Origin: Niallia sp. FSL W8-0635
GTDB taxonomy: Bacteria > Bacillota > Bacilli > Bacillales > Cytobacillaceae
DNA length: 64,000 nt
Direction of reading: 5' to 3'
Assembly: GCF_038007965.1 (NCBI RefSeq)
Contig: NZ_JBBOYD010000001.1
Location: 2,458,501 to 2,522,500, forward strand
Shown here one piece after another: positions 9,074 through 17,190 of the stretch. The position numbers were made by a program, and so were the translations under genes. Under the pieces are notes generated by a model. It saw only the letters and a list, made by a program, of their open reading frames with translations, had not been told where the DNA came from and did not search any database. Each line of letters opens with the position of its first letter. The first letter of the stretch is position 1.

Positions 9074-9089
9074 TAGATGACTTAGTCAA
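9074..9089. promoter_or_regulatory. Palindromic element, copy 1 (MarR-type operator candidate)
   Basis: TAGATGACTTAGTCAA contains the 11-base palindrome TGACTTAGTCA. The identical 16 bases recur at 9228-9243. It is located 18 bases before the hydrolase start. Confidence 0.5.
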
Positions 9090-9227
9090 CTATTCCCTGT
9101 GATTTAAAACAACTATGAATTTTTTATTACCTATAATTATCGTCCCAATAAAAAAAAATTCAATTCTTATATGGAAGATTATGTTTAGTGTATAAGTTCC
9201 AATTCAATTTATTTCGTTTCTGAAAAA

Positions 9228-9243
9228 TAGATGACTTAGTCAA
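9228..9243. promoter_or_regulatory. Palindromic element, copy 2 (MarR-type operator candidate)
   Basis: An exact second copy of the 16-base element at 9074-9089, 154 bases further upstream of the hydrolase. A half-site, TTGTCAACT, follows at about 9255-9263. Confidence 0.5.
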
Positions 9244-9280
9244 TCATCTAATATAAATCTCCTTTTGTCAACTGATACCT

Positions 9281-9326
9281 TAGTACCAAATAGGTTTAAT
9301 TAAATCAAAAACAATTTTTGGTACTA
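9281..9326. repeat. Inverted repeat TAGTACCAAA ... TTTGGTACTA
   Basis: Perfect ten-base arms at 9281-9290 and 9317-9326, separated by 26 AT-rich bases. There is no clear T-run on either side, so it is more likely an operator pair or cruciform-prone site than a terminator. It sits between the hydrolase promoter region and the GNAT terminator. Confidence 0.5.
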
Positions 9327-9356
9327 AAAGCTTTTAACAGTTACTAAACAACTTAA

Positions 9357-9384
9357 AAACCTCTATTAATACTAGTAGAGGTTT
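9357..9384 (-). terminator. Intrinsic terminator of the GNAT gene
   Basis: AAACCTCTA (9357-9365) and TAGAGGTTT (9376-9384) form a nine-base stem followed on the minus strand by TTAAGTTG. It lies about 100 bases after the GNAT stop. Confidence 0.6.
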
Positions 9385-9485
9385 CGTTTAATAATTTACA
9401 TTTCACATACACATTTTTTATTCCAATACTTTATGTCTAAGCATTCGGAAGTAGCTTTATTAAACCGCTCTTTATAGTTTTAAAT

Positions 9486-9929
9486 TTATAATTTCTTCGT
9501 CATATATACACGATTGAATCCATCTTCCGTCCGGCGATCTGTTTCAACAAACCCAATCTTAGGGTAATATTCAAGATTTTCGCTCATTAACTCATTTGTA
9601 TATAAGCGAACTTCCTCTAAATTTCTTGTCTCAGCATACTCGATTGCAAATTCTATTAATTTACGTCCAATTCCTTGTCCTTGAAATCTCGGATGAACCG
9701 CTAAATTTTTTAATAACAAATAGTTTGTCTTCGGAATAAGCACGATTAGACCTTTTAACTCCTCCTTCTCTAATACTACATGAACAACTCCATTTGCAAT
9801 AAGTTCTGAATAATTCGTTACCATAGAAGCTGGTTTTTTGCCTAATCTCGATATATACATGCTGTAAGCTGTATTTACACACTCAGATATTGCTTCTAAA
9901 TCATTACTTCTTGCCAAATGAATATTCAT
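9486..9929 (-). CDS. GNAT family N-acetyltransferase
   Basis: A 147-residue GNAT-fold protein. The acetyl-CoA pyrophosphate loop is HPRFQGQGIGRKLI (Q/RxxGxG/A motif A), preceded by LLLKNLAV, with the C-terminal NLEYYPKIGFVETD block. It transfers an acetyl group from acetyl-CoA to an unidentified amine. The start is the ATG after GGAGGAGATATTT; upstream in-frame Met codons lack such a site. A separate terminator follows. Confidence 0.85.
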   Translation of the reverse strand: MNIHLARSNDLEAISECVNTAYSMYISRLGKKPASMVTNYSELIANGVVHVVLEKEELKGLIVLIPKTNYLLLKNLAVHPRFQGQGIGRKLIEFAIEYAETRNLEEVRLYTNELMSENLEYYPKIGFVETDRRTEDGFNRVYMTKKL

Positions 9930-10052
9930 AAATATCTCCTCCATAAATATGGCTATTTGCTCAGTACTAATTAGAGAAAGAAGGAAATTATAATGAAAGT
10001 TTAATTTGCTTCTATATCCTTTCATCACAATATACGGTTAGCATAATATTTA

Positions 10053-10619
10053 TTATTTAAATTTCCCCACAAAAACCGACTCACTTAACGGACGACGATT
10101 GGAAGGCAGTTCACGTGCTTGAAAATCTTCTGGTAATGCTTCCTTTTCTCCTTGATATCCAATGGCAATTGCTACTTGAACATTAAATTCTTCTGGAATA
10201 TTTAACACTTCTCGTGCTTTTTCCTTATCAAATCCACCAATAGCATGAGTTTTCAATCCTTCTTTGATTGCCTGCAACGATAAGAATCCCCATGCAGTCC
10301 CACTATCAAAACCATCCATCCGATTTTGCTTATCTGAAATAAGCACTGCTAACACAGGAGCATTTTTACACCATTCTAAATTTCTTTCAAAAATAAAAGA
10401 ATGGAATAGTTCGCGTTCTGCTTGAGTACGAGCAACGATAAATCGCCATGGCTGCGAATTATTGGCAGAAGGCGCCCAGCGAGCTGCTTCGAAAACACGC
10501 ATTAACACTTCTTCTGGCACTTCTTTTTCTAAAAACGAACGGGGAGACCAACGATTGATAAACATAGGATCAATCTCATAGTCTGGTTGACGAAATTTTT
10601 GTATTTCTTTTTCCTTCAT
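10053..10619 (-). CDS. Nitroreductase family FMN oxidoreductase
   Basis: A 188-residue nitroreductase-fold flavoprotein. The FMN-binding blocks are RWSPRSF near residue 23 and AARWAPSANNSQPWRFIVA (about 45-63), with the C-terminal NRRPLSE region. Such enzymes reduce nitro- or quinone-type compounds with NAD(P)H as cytosolic dimers. It is shorter than the NfsA type and resembles the compact Bacillus subgroup. The gene stands alone with an AGGATGG site before the ATG. Confidence 0.85.
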   Translation of the reverse strand: MKEKEIQKFRQPDYEIDPMFINRWSPRSFLEKEVPEEVLMRVFEAARWAPSANNSQPWRFIVARTQAERELFHSFIFERNLEWCKNAPVLAVLISDKQNRMDGFDSGTAWGFLSLQAIKEGLKTHAIGGFDKEKAREVLNIPEEFNVQVAIAIGYQGEKEALPEDFQARELPSNRRPLSESVFVGKFK

Positions 10620-10726
10620 AACTAACCATCCTCAAAATTTATTTCATTTCCCTTTCCATTTTAATTATTTCAAAATTACAAATCAACTAATTGATTTCCT
10701 TAAAAAAATGTCCATTATAGATGGGC

Positions 10727-11344
10727 TTAATCAAAGTAAGCAGGCTCCTCTGGATTATGTAAATGCTTAAAAGCTAATAGAATTTGTGATTCTGTGTTCC
10801 TTGGTATGGAAAGAGACGGAAGTTCATTTTCCGCAAAAAAATCGACAGAGCTAGTTTCGATCCCTTCTTTTGCCTCTCCCCCTATAATCTCGCATTGAAT
10901 AAACATTTTATATACATGATATGGAGATGGTGGATGAGGATGACATTTCTTATCCAATACCCCAATTAATTTAACGGCTTCTACATCAAAACCAGATTCC
11001 TCTTGGACCTCTTTTATTGCGACTTCTGCTGGTGTTAAACCAATATCTCCCCATCCTCCTGGTAGCGCCCAGGACTGATCCGTTTTTTCTTTTACCATTA
11101 AAATTTTCTCATCCTTAAAAACGACCGCTCGAATATCCACTTTTGGAGTAGCATAACCAGTTTCATTCGCAAAAAGCTCACGAATGATGGTTGTATCGAC
11201 TTTTGTAAATTCTGACATAATGTCCACACTAATATTTCGAATGGATTCAAATCTTTCCAAATCATATATATCTTTTGAATACGTTAAGCCTGCTTGAGCA
11301 ATCGATTGAAGCTGCTTTGCCCATTGTAACCATTGTTGTTCCAT
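10727..11344 (-). CDS. Nudix hydrolase, YjhB-like
   Basis: A 205-residue protein. Residues 1-65 form a helical N-terminal region also found in B. subtilis YjhB-type Nudix proteins. The Nudix box is GGWGDIGLTPAEVAIKEVQEES, spanning roughly residues 96-117; the usual R of REUXEE is K here, while the metal-binding EE pair is intact. It likely hydrolyses a nucleoside diphosphate derivative such as ADP-ribose or an oxidised nucleotide in the cytosol. It starts after GGGAGG, 18 bases downstream of the EcsB-like gene, and is likely the last gene of the ABC transporter transcript. Confidence 0.8.
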   Translation of the reverse strand: MEQQWLQWAKQLQSIAQAGLTYSKDIYDLERFESIRNISVDIMSEFTKVDTTIIRELFANETGYATPKVDIRAVVFKDEKILMVKEKTDQSWALPGGWGDIGLTPAEVAIKEVQEESGFDVEAVKLIGVLDKKCHPHPPSPYHVYKMFIQCEIIGGEAKEGIETSSVDFFAENELPSLSIPRNTESQILLAFKHLHNPEEPAYFD

Positions 11345-11362
11345 ATTACGCCTCCCATATTT

Positions 11363-12535
11363 TTAGACAAGGCCGATCATTGCCTTTAACAGCCAAACTA
11401 CAGTGTAAAATAAGATAATGACGCATAATGCTAGAACTAGCATTATCCAAACGCCTCTTTTCCTTGCGATAAAATAAAAATCACGATCCATATATTTGTT
11501 CATTAATGGATGATACTGACAGACTTTATTCCAAAGTGAAATAAGCCATCCATACATCATAAAGCAAAAAGCAATAAATATAGTTATTTTTAGCCACATG
11601 GGCGGAAGGAGAATAATTGCCCATGTTGTACTATTAATCAACATAAAATAGCCATATAAATAACTTGAATTTCGAACCACAATTTTCATGAATAATTCAA
11701 TCAAAGCATTAATCGGAGTACGTTTTTTAAAAATCCGTTGAGAATTCCGGAAAAGTAAAGGCTTCTTTCTTCTTATTACCACTGGCTTTTCTAGTTGCGG
11801 TGCAGCCATAAAGATAAATTGCGTAAGATTCGTTTTTCGTTCTTGCTCCATTGCAATATGCATGTCAAGAGAACCTATCTTACTTATCGCTTTCAAACTT
11901 AAGATAATCGATAAAATAAGTATCACAATAGAAATAGCATATACTGGAAAATGATAACCATTAACTACTATACTATATATCCATTGACTAAACCAATTAA
12001 ATACTAGAAACGAGAAAAGCAAAATGACACTTTTTTGAAAAGTAGAAACAATTTTTCGGATTTGATATTTCAGAAATAGCAGACACGCTTGTAATGAACT
12101 AAAGTAGACAAATAAGACGATAATCTCCTGCCAGCTTAACAAATAATAATGGAGCAGAAAAGGCAGAAGACAACCAATCCCTGCACATAGGACAAGAATT
12201 TGTTGAAGAAAAGAATAAAGATAAGCCCTTCTTTTTAATCCTCTTAACAAATCCTGATTCTTAACCAAAAATACTTTGTCCGCTTCCACAATAAAGGTAC
12301 GTATATTTCCAGACCATGATAAAAGGTAAAGTACAAAAAACGGTATGATAAAAGGTATGTTATCAAGCCATACAGGCAATTCCTTCCACCATGAAAGATA
12401 AATGGCTATACAAAAAATAAGGGCAGGAATAAGAATATATAAGACTACCGTCCAATCTGTCACAGAACGAAAAACCTGACTTTGAAACTTCCAATTTCTT
12501 ATTACACGATGATTAAATAGCTGCCTACTTTTCAT
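11363..12535 (-). CDS. ABC transporter permease, EcsB-like
   Basis: A 390-residue polytopic membrane protein with hydrophobic segments near 28-48, 55-75, 105-150, 170-210 and two C-terminal pairs. It resembles EcsB, the membrane partner of EcsA, whose transporter affects secretion, intramembrane proteolysis and competence in B. subtilis. The start overlaps the 3' end of the ATPase gene by 11 bases, showing translational coupling. In B. subtilis ecsAB lies beside hit; here the pair neighbours Nudix and DUF975 genes, so it may be a second Ecs-type transporter. The transported substrate is unknown. Confidence 0.75.
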   Translation of the reverse strand: MKSRQLFNHRVIRNWKFQSQVFRSVTDWTVVLYILIPALIFCIAIYLSWWKELPVWLDNIPFIIPFFVLYLLSWSGNIRTFIVEADKVFLVKNQDLLRGLKRRAYLYSFLQQILVLCAGIGCLLPFLLHYYLLSWQEIIVLFVYFSSLQACLLFLKYQIRKIVSTFQKSVILLFSFLVFNWFSQWIYSIVVNGYHFPVYAISIVILILSIILSLKAISKIGSLDMHIAMEQERKTNLTQFIFMAAPQLEKPVVIRRKKPLLFRNSQRIFKKRTPINALIELFMKIVVRNSSYLYGYFMLINSTTWAIILLPPMWLKITIFIAFCFMMYGWLISLWNKVCQYHPLMNKYMDRDFYFIARKRGVWIMLVLALCVIILFYTVVWLLKAMIGLV

Positions 12536-13241
12536 TTTTAGAACCTTCAGCTAACATATGAAAACAATCATACAAGGAGCCATCAGGCAAATGACACTGT
12601 CTTCGTATATCCTCTAGCGTTCCTTTTGCAACAAGCTGTCCATCATGAATCATAAGAAATCGATCACATATCTTTTCTGCAGTATCTAATACATGTGTCG
12701 ACATGAGGATTCCCGCCCCACGCTCTTGTTCCATTTCAATCGATTCTAGGAATAGCTTCATCGCATTTGGATCAAGGCCCATAAATGGTTCATCGATAAT
12801 ATATAATAAGGGATTTGTTATCATCGCAAGAACGAGCATCGCTTTTTGCTGCATTCCTTTTGAATATTTCGTAGGGTTTTCATGTGCATGTTCCAATAGC
12901 TTGTACTTATCTAATAACATATTTGCCTTTTCTTTATAAGCTTTTTCTTCTAAACCTTCCACTGCAGCAACAAAATCAAGATGTTCCCATAAAGTTAATT
13001 CATCATAAAAAATGGGCCTTTCTGGTAAATAAGAATAAGTGATATCATCGTTGTACGAAATTTCTCCATCTAAATATTCCATTAAACCAAGCAAACTTTT
13101 AATCGTTGTACTTTTCCCAGCTCCGTTTGGCCCTATTAAGCCAACCAACTCTCCTTTTTCAATTGCGAAATGAATGTCCTGAATGATTTCTTTCTTTTTC
13201 TCATAGCCAGCTTTTTCTATCTCTACACGTAAAAGAGACAT
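12525..13241 (-). CDS. ABC transporter ATP-binding protein, EcsA-like
   Basis: A 238-residue ATPase. Walker A is GPNGAGKST (about 36-44), the signature is YSKGMQQKA, Walker B is LLYIIDEP, and the H-loop is STHVL. Its overall sequence is nearest in memory to EcsA (the IDEPF.GLDP.A and MSTH.L.TAE..CD blocks). The start is the ATG at 13239-13241, eight bases after GGAGG; a TTG two codons earlier is possible. It powers the EcsB-like permease encoded immediately downstream. Confidence 0.85.
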   Translation of the reverse strand: MSLLRVEIEKAGYEKKKEIIQDIHFAIEKGELVGLIGPNGAGKSTTIKSLLGLMEYLDGEISYNDDITYSYLPERPIFYDELTLWEHLDFVAAVEGLEEKAYKEKANMLLDKYKLLEHAHENPTKYSKGMQQKAMLVLAMITNPLLYIIDEPFMGLDPNAMKLFLESIEMEQERGAGILMSTHVLDTAEKICDRFLMIHDGQLVAKGTLEDIRRQCHLPDGSLYDCFHMLAEGSKNEK

Positions 13242-13431
13242 ACCCAAATCCTCCCTCTCTAATTACAAGTATTTACGAATAAAGATAGGAAAAAGTTTCT
13301 ATCTTTTTTAAAAAAGTCTAATTTTTCCCAAAAAGATAAACTTCTATATAAGAAAATTAGGACTACTTAACATAGTCCCATTCCAAAAAATTGATTTACG
13401 AAGCTCCACTGCCATTGAAGGGAAAGACACT

Positions 13432-14094
13432 TTAAAGTTCTATTACCTCTTTTTCCGCAATATGATTTTGGTAAAAAGTAGCATTGGAAGTATAAACATA
13501 AGGAACTAACCACAGAAAGCCAATTCCAATGGAAAGGATACATAGAAGTCCCCAGCCAATAAAGCTTAGATTTAGCAAAAAGTACTTCCACTTGTATCCA
13601 TCCATTCTTCTTCTACTTTCAGTAATTGCTTCAAAGATTCCATACTCTGGATTATCCTTTAGTAAAAACATCGTTTGCGAATAAGCTAACCCTTTCATTA
13701 TCCCAGGAATAAGTAACAATAAAGACCATAGAAATGTAAAAATGCCAATCATAATATTTGTGCCGATAAGCTTCACAGATAGTGCAGCATCTGTATATAT
13801 TCTAAAAACTTGCGAAACTTGTGGACTTTCAGAACGTACAAGGCTTAAATAAAACCAAAGAATTCCTATAGTCAACGGAATAAACAGGAGATTGATGATA
13901 AAATTAACCAAATCAGCCCCAGCAGAAGATGATTGCTGATATAGCCAATTATGTATTCCACCACTAAAGAGAATATTAATTAGTGTCGTCAGAACCAAAC
14001 TAATAAGGAAATAAATAAGGCTTAATAAGACACCTTTTCCCCAATATCCTTTTAAAGCATGCCTTGCTTCTGATTTAATTTGTTTTATTTTCAT
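13432..14094 (-). CDS. DUF975 family integral membrane protein (copy 2)
   Basis: A 220-residue paralogue of the protein at 633-1289, starting KIKQIKSEARHALKG and carrying ESRRRMDGYKWKYF. It has about five hydrophobic segments. The start is the second in-frame ATG, since the first directly abuts GAGGAGGA and leaves no spacing; the paralogue starts at the equivalent residue. It is a monocistronic unit upstream of the Ecs-like genes on the same strand. The function of the family is unknown. Confidence 0.8.
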   Translation of the reverse strand: MKIKQIKSEARHALKGYWGKGVLLSLIYFLISLVLTTLINILFSGGIHNWLYQQSSSAGADLVNFIINLLFIPLTIGILWFYLSLVRSESPQVSQVFRIYTDAALSVKLIGTNIMIGIFTFLWSLLLLIPGIMKGLAYSQTMFLLKDNPEYGIFEAITESRRRMDGYKWKYFLLNLSFIGWGLLCILSIGIGFLWLVPYVYTSNATFYQNHIAEKEVIEL

Positions 14095-14208
14095 TTCCAT
14101 TCCTCCTCTAATCCATTTTTGAACACTATCCTCCTTTCATTCCTACATATAAATATGCGTGATATTTCCATTTATGAGGAAGAATTATCATGAAAAAATA
14201 TAAAAAAA

Positions 14209-14247
14209 GATAGATGCATTCAGGTAAATTACCTGTCTCCATCTATC
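14209..14247 (-). terminator. Intrinsic terminator of gapB
   Basis: GATAGATG (14209-14216) with CATCTATC (14240-14247), plus inner CAGGTA/TACCTG, form a long stem. On the minus strand it ends in a seven-T run. Confidence 0.85.
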
Positions 14248-14273
14248 CCTTTATCTATTAAGCTAGCTTTCTC

Positions 14274-15305
14274 TTACACAGCTTGACTATCCATTTTTAC
14301 TCGCATCTTGCTGCCTACAAGCTTAACCAAATCTACAACTCGATTAGAATAGCCCCATTCATTGTCATACCATGCCAGTATTTTCACTTTATTTTGTCCG
14401 ATAACCATTGTCGATAAAGCATCAATGGTAGCTGATTGGGTCGTTGTATTAAAATCAACAGAAACTAAAGGTTCCTCCGTAATAGCAAGAATTCCTTTCA
14501 GTTTTCCTCGTGATGCCTTCTCAAATGCTTGATTAACAGTTTCTCTCGTTACATTTTTTTCTAAATCGACGACTAAATCTACTAAAGATACATTCTGTGT
14601 TGGCACTCTTAACGCCATTCCATGAAGCTTTCCTTCTAAGTGTGGAAGAATTTGTTTCAAAGCCTTAGCAGCACCTGTCGATGTGGGAATTATATTTTGC
14701 CCACAAGATCTTGCTCGGCGTAAATCATTATGTGGATTATCAATATTGTTTTGATCATTTGTAAAGGAATGAATCGTTGTCATTAATCCATTCTTTATCG
14801 TAAAATGTTCATCTATAACCTTAGCAACAGGTCCTAAACAATTGGTTGTACATGATGCATTCGAAATAATATGATGTTTATCTATATTTAAACTATCATC
14901 ATTCACTCCCATTACGATGGTTGCATCAGCATTTACACCAGGAGCGGTAAGCACCACTTTTTTCGCGCCGGCTCTTACATGTAATGCCGCTTTATCTCTA
15001 TGATTAAATTTTCCAGTGGCCTCTACCACGATATCTATATCAAGTTCACGCCATGGTAATTTTTCTGGATTCCGATTATTCACTAATAGAATCTCTTGAC
15101 CATCTATCAGAATCGAATGATCCTTAGCGACCACTTTACCAGGAAATTTTCCATGAATTGTGTCATACTTTATTAAATGTGCTATCGTTTCAGAAGGATA
15201 ACTGGCATTAATAGCAGTAATATGTATATTTTGATCATTAATAGCATTCCTAAGCACCATTCTTCCGATTCTCCCAAAGCCATTAATTGCAACTGATATT
15301 GTCAT
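14274..15305 (-). CDS. gapB: Glyceraldehyde-3-phosphate dehydrogenase, gluconeogenic type
   Basis: A 343-residue GAPDH. The catalytic Cys152 lies in SNASCTTNC, with AINGFGRIGRMV as the N-terminal dinucleotide fold. The residues after the second strand read AINASYPSE, without the Asp that selects NAD in glycolytic GapA. This is characteristic of GapB, which uses NADP and runs toward gluconeogenesis in B. subtilis. Blocks such as HLIKYDTIHG, RRARSCGQNIIPT and AWYDNEWGYSNRVVDL agree closely with GapB. A pair of sites matching the CcpN operator consensus lies directly upstream (15319-15375), consistent with repression during growth on glucose. It starts after AAGGAG. Confidence 0.92.
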   Translation of the reverse strand: MTISVAINGFGRIGRMVLRNAINDQNIHITAINASYPSETIAHLIKYDTIHGKFPGKVVAKDHSILIDGQEILLVNNRNPEKLPWRELDIDIVVEATGKFNHRDKAALHVRAGAKKVVLTAPGVNADATIVMGVNDDSLNIDKHHIISNASCTTNCLGPVAKVIDEHFTIKNGLMTTIHSFTNDQNNIDNPHNDLRRARSCGQNIIPTSTGAAKALKQILPHLEGKLHGMALRVPTQNVSLVDLVVDLEKNVTRETVNQAFEKASRGKLKGILAITEEPLVSVDFNTTTQSATIDALSTMVIGQNKVKILAWYDNEWGYSNRVVDLVKLVGSKMRVKMDSQAV

Positions 15306-15318
15306 ATAATCCGCTCCT

Positions 15319-15375
15319 TTTTAATTATGTTATACTAATTAATCATAAACCTTAATAAGTATAACATAATTAAAA
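15319..15375 (-). promoter_or_regulatory. CcpN-type operator pair upstream of gapB
   Basis: TATGTTATACT at 15326-15336 fits the published CcpN consensus TRTGHYATAYW exactly. The same sequence appears inverted (AGTATAACATA) at 15358-15368. The surrounding 18-base arms (15319-15336 and 15358-15375) are perfect inverted repeats. B. subtilis gapB is repressed by CcpN through two operators. Confidence 0.7.
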
Positions 15376-15458
15376 TAAAATACACCTTATTTATAGAAAT
15401 AAGATGTATTTTTCTTCTAACTCGGATTATAGAAAGGATTAACGTTCCTATCTCTTTA

Positions 15459-16256
15459 CTAAAAATTACTTGGAGTTGTCGCTTCTTTTTTATTTCGTAC
15501 AAACCAAGAAATAATAGTTGTGCTATCACGAACATTTTTATTTTTTATATCCTTTAACAAATAATAGACGCTCTCTTGATTAGATAATGTTTCAAATCCA
15601 CGAAATATAGATTCCATGCGATGATAATCCGTATTAGGGCATTCGATTAGTCCATCTGTGGTGAGGAAGATATGTGTTTTTCCCTTTCTTAATTCTTTCA
15701 CACCTAGATTATAGGAGGGAACTTCTTGATGGAAGGTACTATTTTGCCCAATCCATTCATAAAAGCTTCGATGATTTTGCTGATATTCTCCTAATCTTGA
15801 AAGCTCTGGATGATTTAATGCGAGTATACAGTCCCCAATCGATAACCACCATAAATAGTTTCCTTTTCGAACAACGATTAAACATGCAGTTTTTCCTTGA
15901 ATTCTTTTACATTGCTCTAGAAACTCCTTGCTGGCGAAATGGTTTAAGAAAAAGGAAGTAATTTGTGGGAATACTTTATTTAGCGGTAATTGCAGAATTG
16001 TTTTTATCTCCTCTTTTTTTTGATCCAAGCTTTTTATCACTAGTTCTGCGCTTTGTGCAGTGTCATGTGCATCTAAAAGGATCGCTAGTTCCCAATCATC
16101 TTGTTCATTTATCCAGATTAAGCAACCGTCTTCATTTTTATATTGACCTACAGAAGAATTCCCTCCGAATCTGCCTAATACTAGATTATTTTTCAGCTGA
16201 AGAATATTAATTTCATCCACAAAATGCTTGTCGCTCCCTATCCATTTATATTCCAT
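15459..16256 (-). CDS. PP2C-like Ser/Thr phosphatase family protein
   Basis: A 265-residue protein that keeps the metal-binding aspartate framework of PP2C phosphatases: KNEDG (Asp43), LLDAHD (Asp62, in place of DGHG), SIGDC (Asp142), LTTDGL (Asp201) and VRDSTTI (Asp244, in place of DNxT). The overall match is weak, but the motifs occur in the right order and spacing. It could dephosphorylate a phosphoprotein or be a degenerate regulator. The start is the ATG preceded by GAGGAAGAGCA; a longer frame exists but has no ribosome site. No kinase gene is adjacent. Confidence 0.65.
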   Translation of the reverse strand: MEYKWIGSDKHFVDEINILQLKNNLVLGRFGGNSSVGQYKNEDGCLIWINEQDDWELAILLDAHDTAQSAELVIKSLDQKKEEIKTILQLPLNKVFPQITSFFLNHFASKEFLEQCKRIQGKTACLIVVRKGNYLWWLSIGDCILALNHPELSRLGEYQQNHRSFYEWIGQNSTFHQEVPSYNLGVKELRKGKTHIFLTTDGLIECPNTDYHRMESIFRGFETLSNQESVYYLLKDIKNKNVRDSTTIISWFVRNKKEATTPSNF

Positions 16257-16388
16257 ATTGCTCTTCCTCACATATAAAGCAGCATTTAGCCATTTCCCAT
16301 TCCCCCTATGATAAAAATGGATAGAAAACCTTTTGTTTTCGCTGACAAAATCACAAAACATTACGAAAAAACTTCTATTGACCAACTT

Positions 16389-16508
16389 TCATTTCCTTAA
16401 CGGTGAAGACTTTTCCATGACACTTTGGATATTTTTCAAAAAAGTAGGCTTACCTATCTCTTCAACTTGTTTATTCCATTGAAACATTTTAAAGAGATAG
16501 GAGCTCAT
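16389..16508 (-). CDS. Possible 39-residue protein
   Basis: An ATG-to-TGA frame (MSSYLFKMFQWNK...) fills the gap between the histidine phosphatase and the PP2C-like gene. The upstream region, GAAGTGAG then seven bases, is a weak ribosome site. No homologue is recognised. It may be a small protein, a decayed gene remnant, or chance. Confidence 0.25.
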   Translation of the reverse strand: MSSYLFKMFQWNKQVEEIGKPTFLKNIQSVMEKSSPLRK

Positions 16509-16523
16509 ATAATTACTCACTTC

Positions 16524-17168
16524 TTATTCGTTCTCTATGCTTAAAGCTAATTTTCCACTATCTCGGAAAGACGCATCTGCTACTTTTTCTACCATTATTT
16601 GACCATCTTTTACAAGAATAACGGATACACAGCAATTATCATGGTGAGGGAATCCTTCACTATTTAAAAGAGATTTCATCAAAAAGCCAATCGTAACACC
16701 ATGAGAAAAGACTGCAATATTTCCGCCAGTATCTTTGTGAGCGGCTATAATATCAGCAACAGCAGCGTTTGTTCGATTTAATAATTCAGTAAAAGATTCT
16801 CCATCTTGCACTTTACTTTCCACATCTTTAAAGGTAAAGAGTCTATCAAGAATATCTCCGTGCTCCGCAATGATGTCAGCCTGTAGCATCGCTTCAAACA
16901 TTCCAAAATTCATTTCCTTTAACCGTATATCTTTTGCTAATTGGATATTTCGAGTACCCAAAGCGAATTTTGCAGTATCTAAAACTCTCTGACTATCACT
17001 CGCATAAGCAGCTACAAAGGGAATATCTACTAAACCAGCGCCAACAGATTTCGCTTGCTGGATCCCATTTTCCGTTAATGGAGAGTCACAAAACCCTTGC
17101 ATCCTTTTCTCAATATTATATTGTGTTTCTCCATGTCTAATAAAATACAGTCTTAATTCCTTTTCCAT
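16524..17168 (-). CDS. Histidine phosphatase superfamily (phosphoglycerate mutase-like) protein
   Basis: A 214-residue protein with the RHG catalytic motif FIRHGETQYN near residue 8, the downstream SPLTENGIQQA block, and a second catalytic histidine in FSHGVTIGF. Members include cofactor-dependent phosphatases for sugar phosphates and other small phosphoesters; the exact substrate is not evident. The start is the ATG ten bases after GAAAGG. It is the third gene of a tight minus-strand cluster after the SGNH hydrolase and the methyltransferase (gaps of 8 and 22 bases), so it is probably co-transcribed. Confidence 0.85.
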   Translation of the reverse strand: MEKELRLYFIRHGETQYNIEKRMQGFCDSPLTENGIQQAKSVGAGLVDIPFVAAYASDSQRVLDTAKFALGTRNIQLAKDIRLKEMNFGMFEAMLQADIIAEHGDILDRLFTFKDVESKVQDGESFTELLNRTNAAVADIIAAHKDTGGNIAVFSHGVTIGFLMKSLLNSEGFPHHDNCCVSVILVKDGQIMVEKVADASFRDSGKLALSIENE

Positions 17169-17190
17169 TTCGAACATCCTTTCTTTCTGT

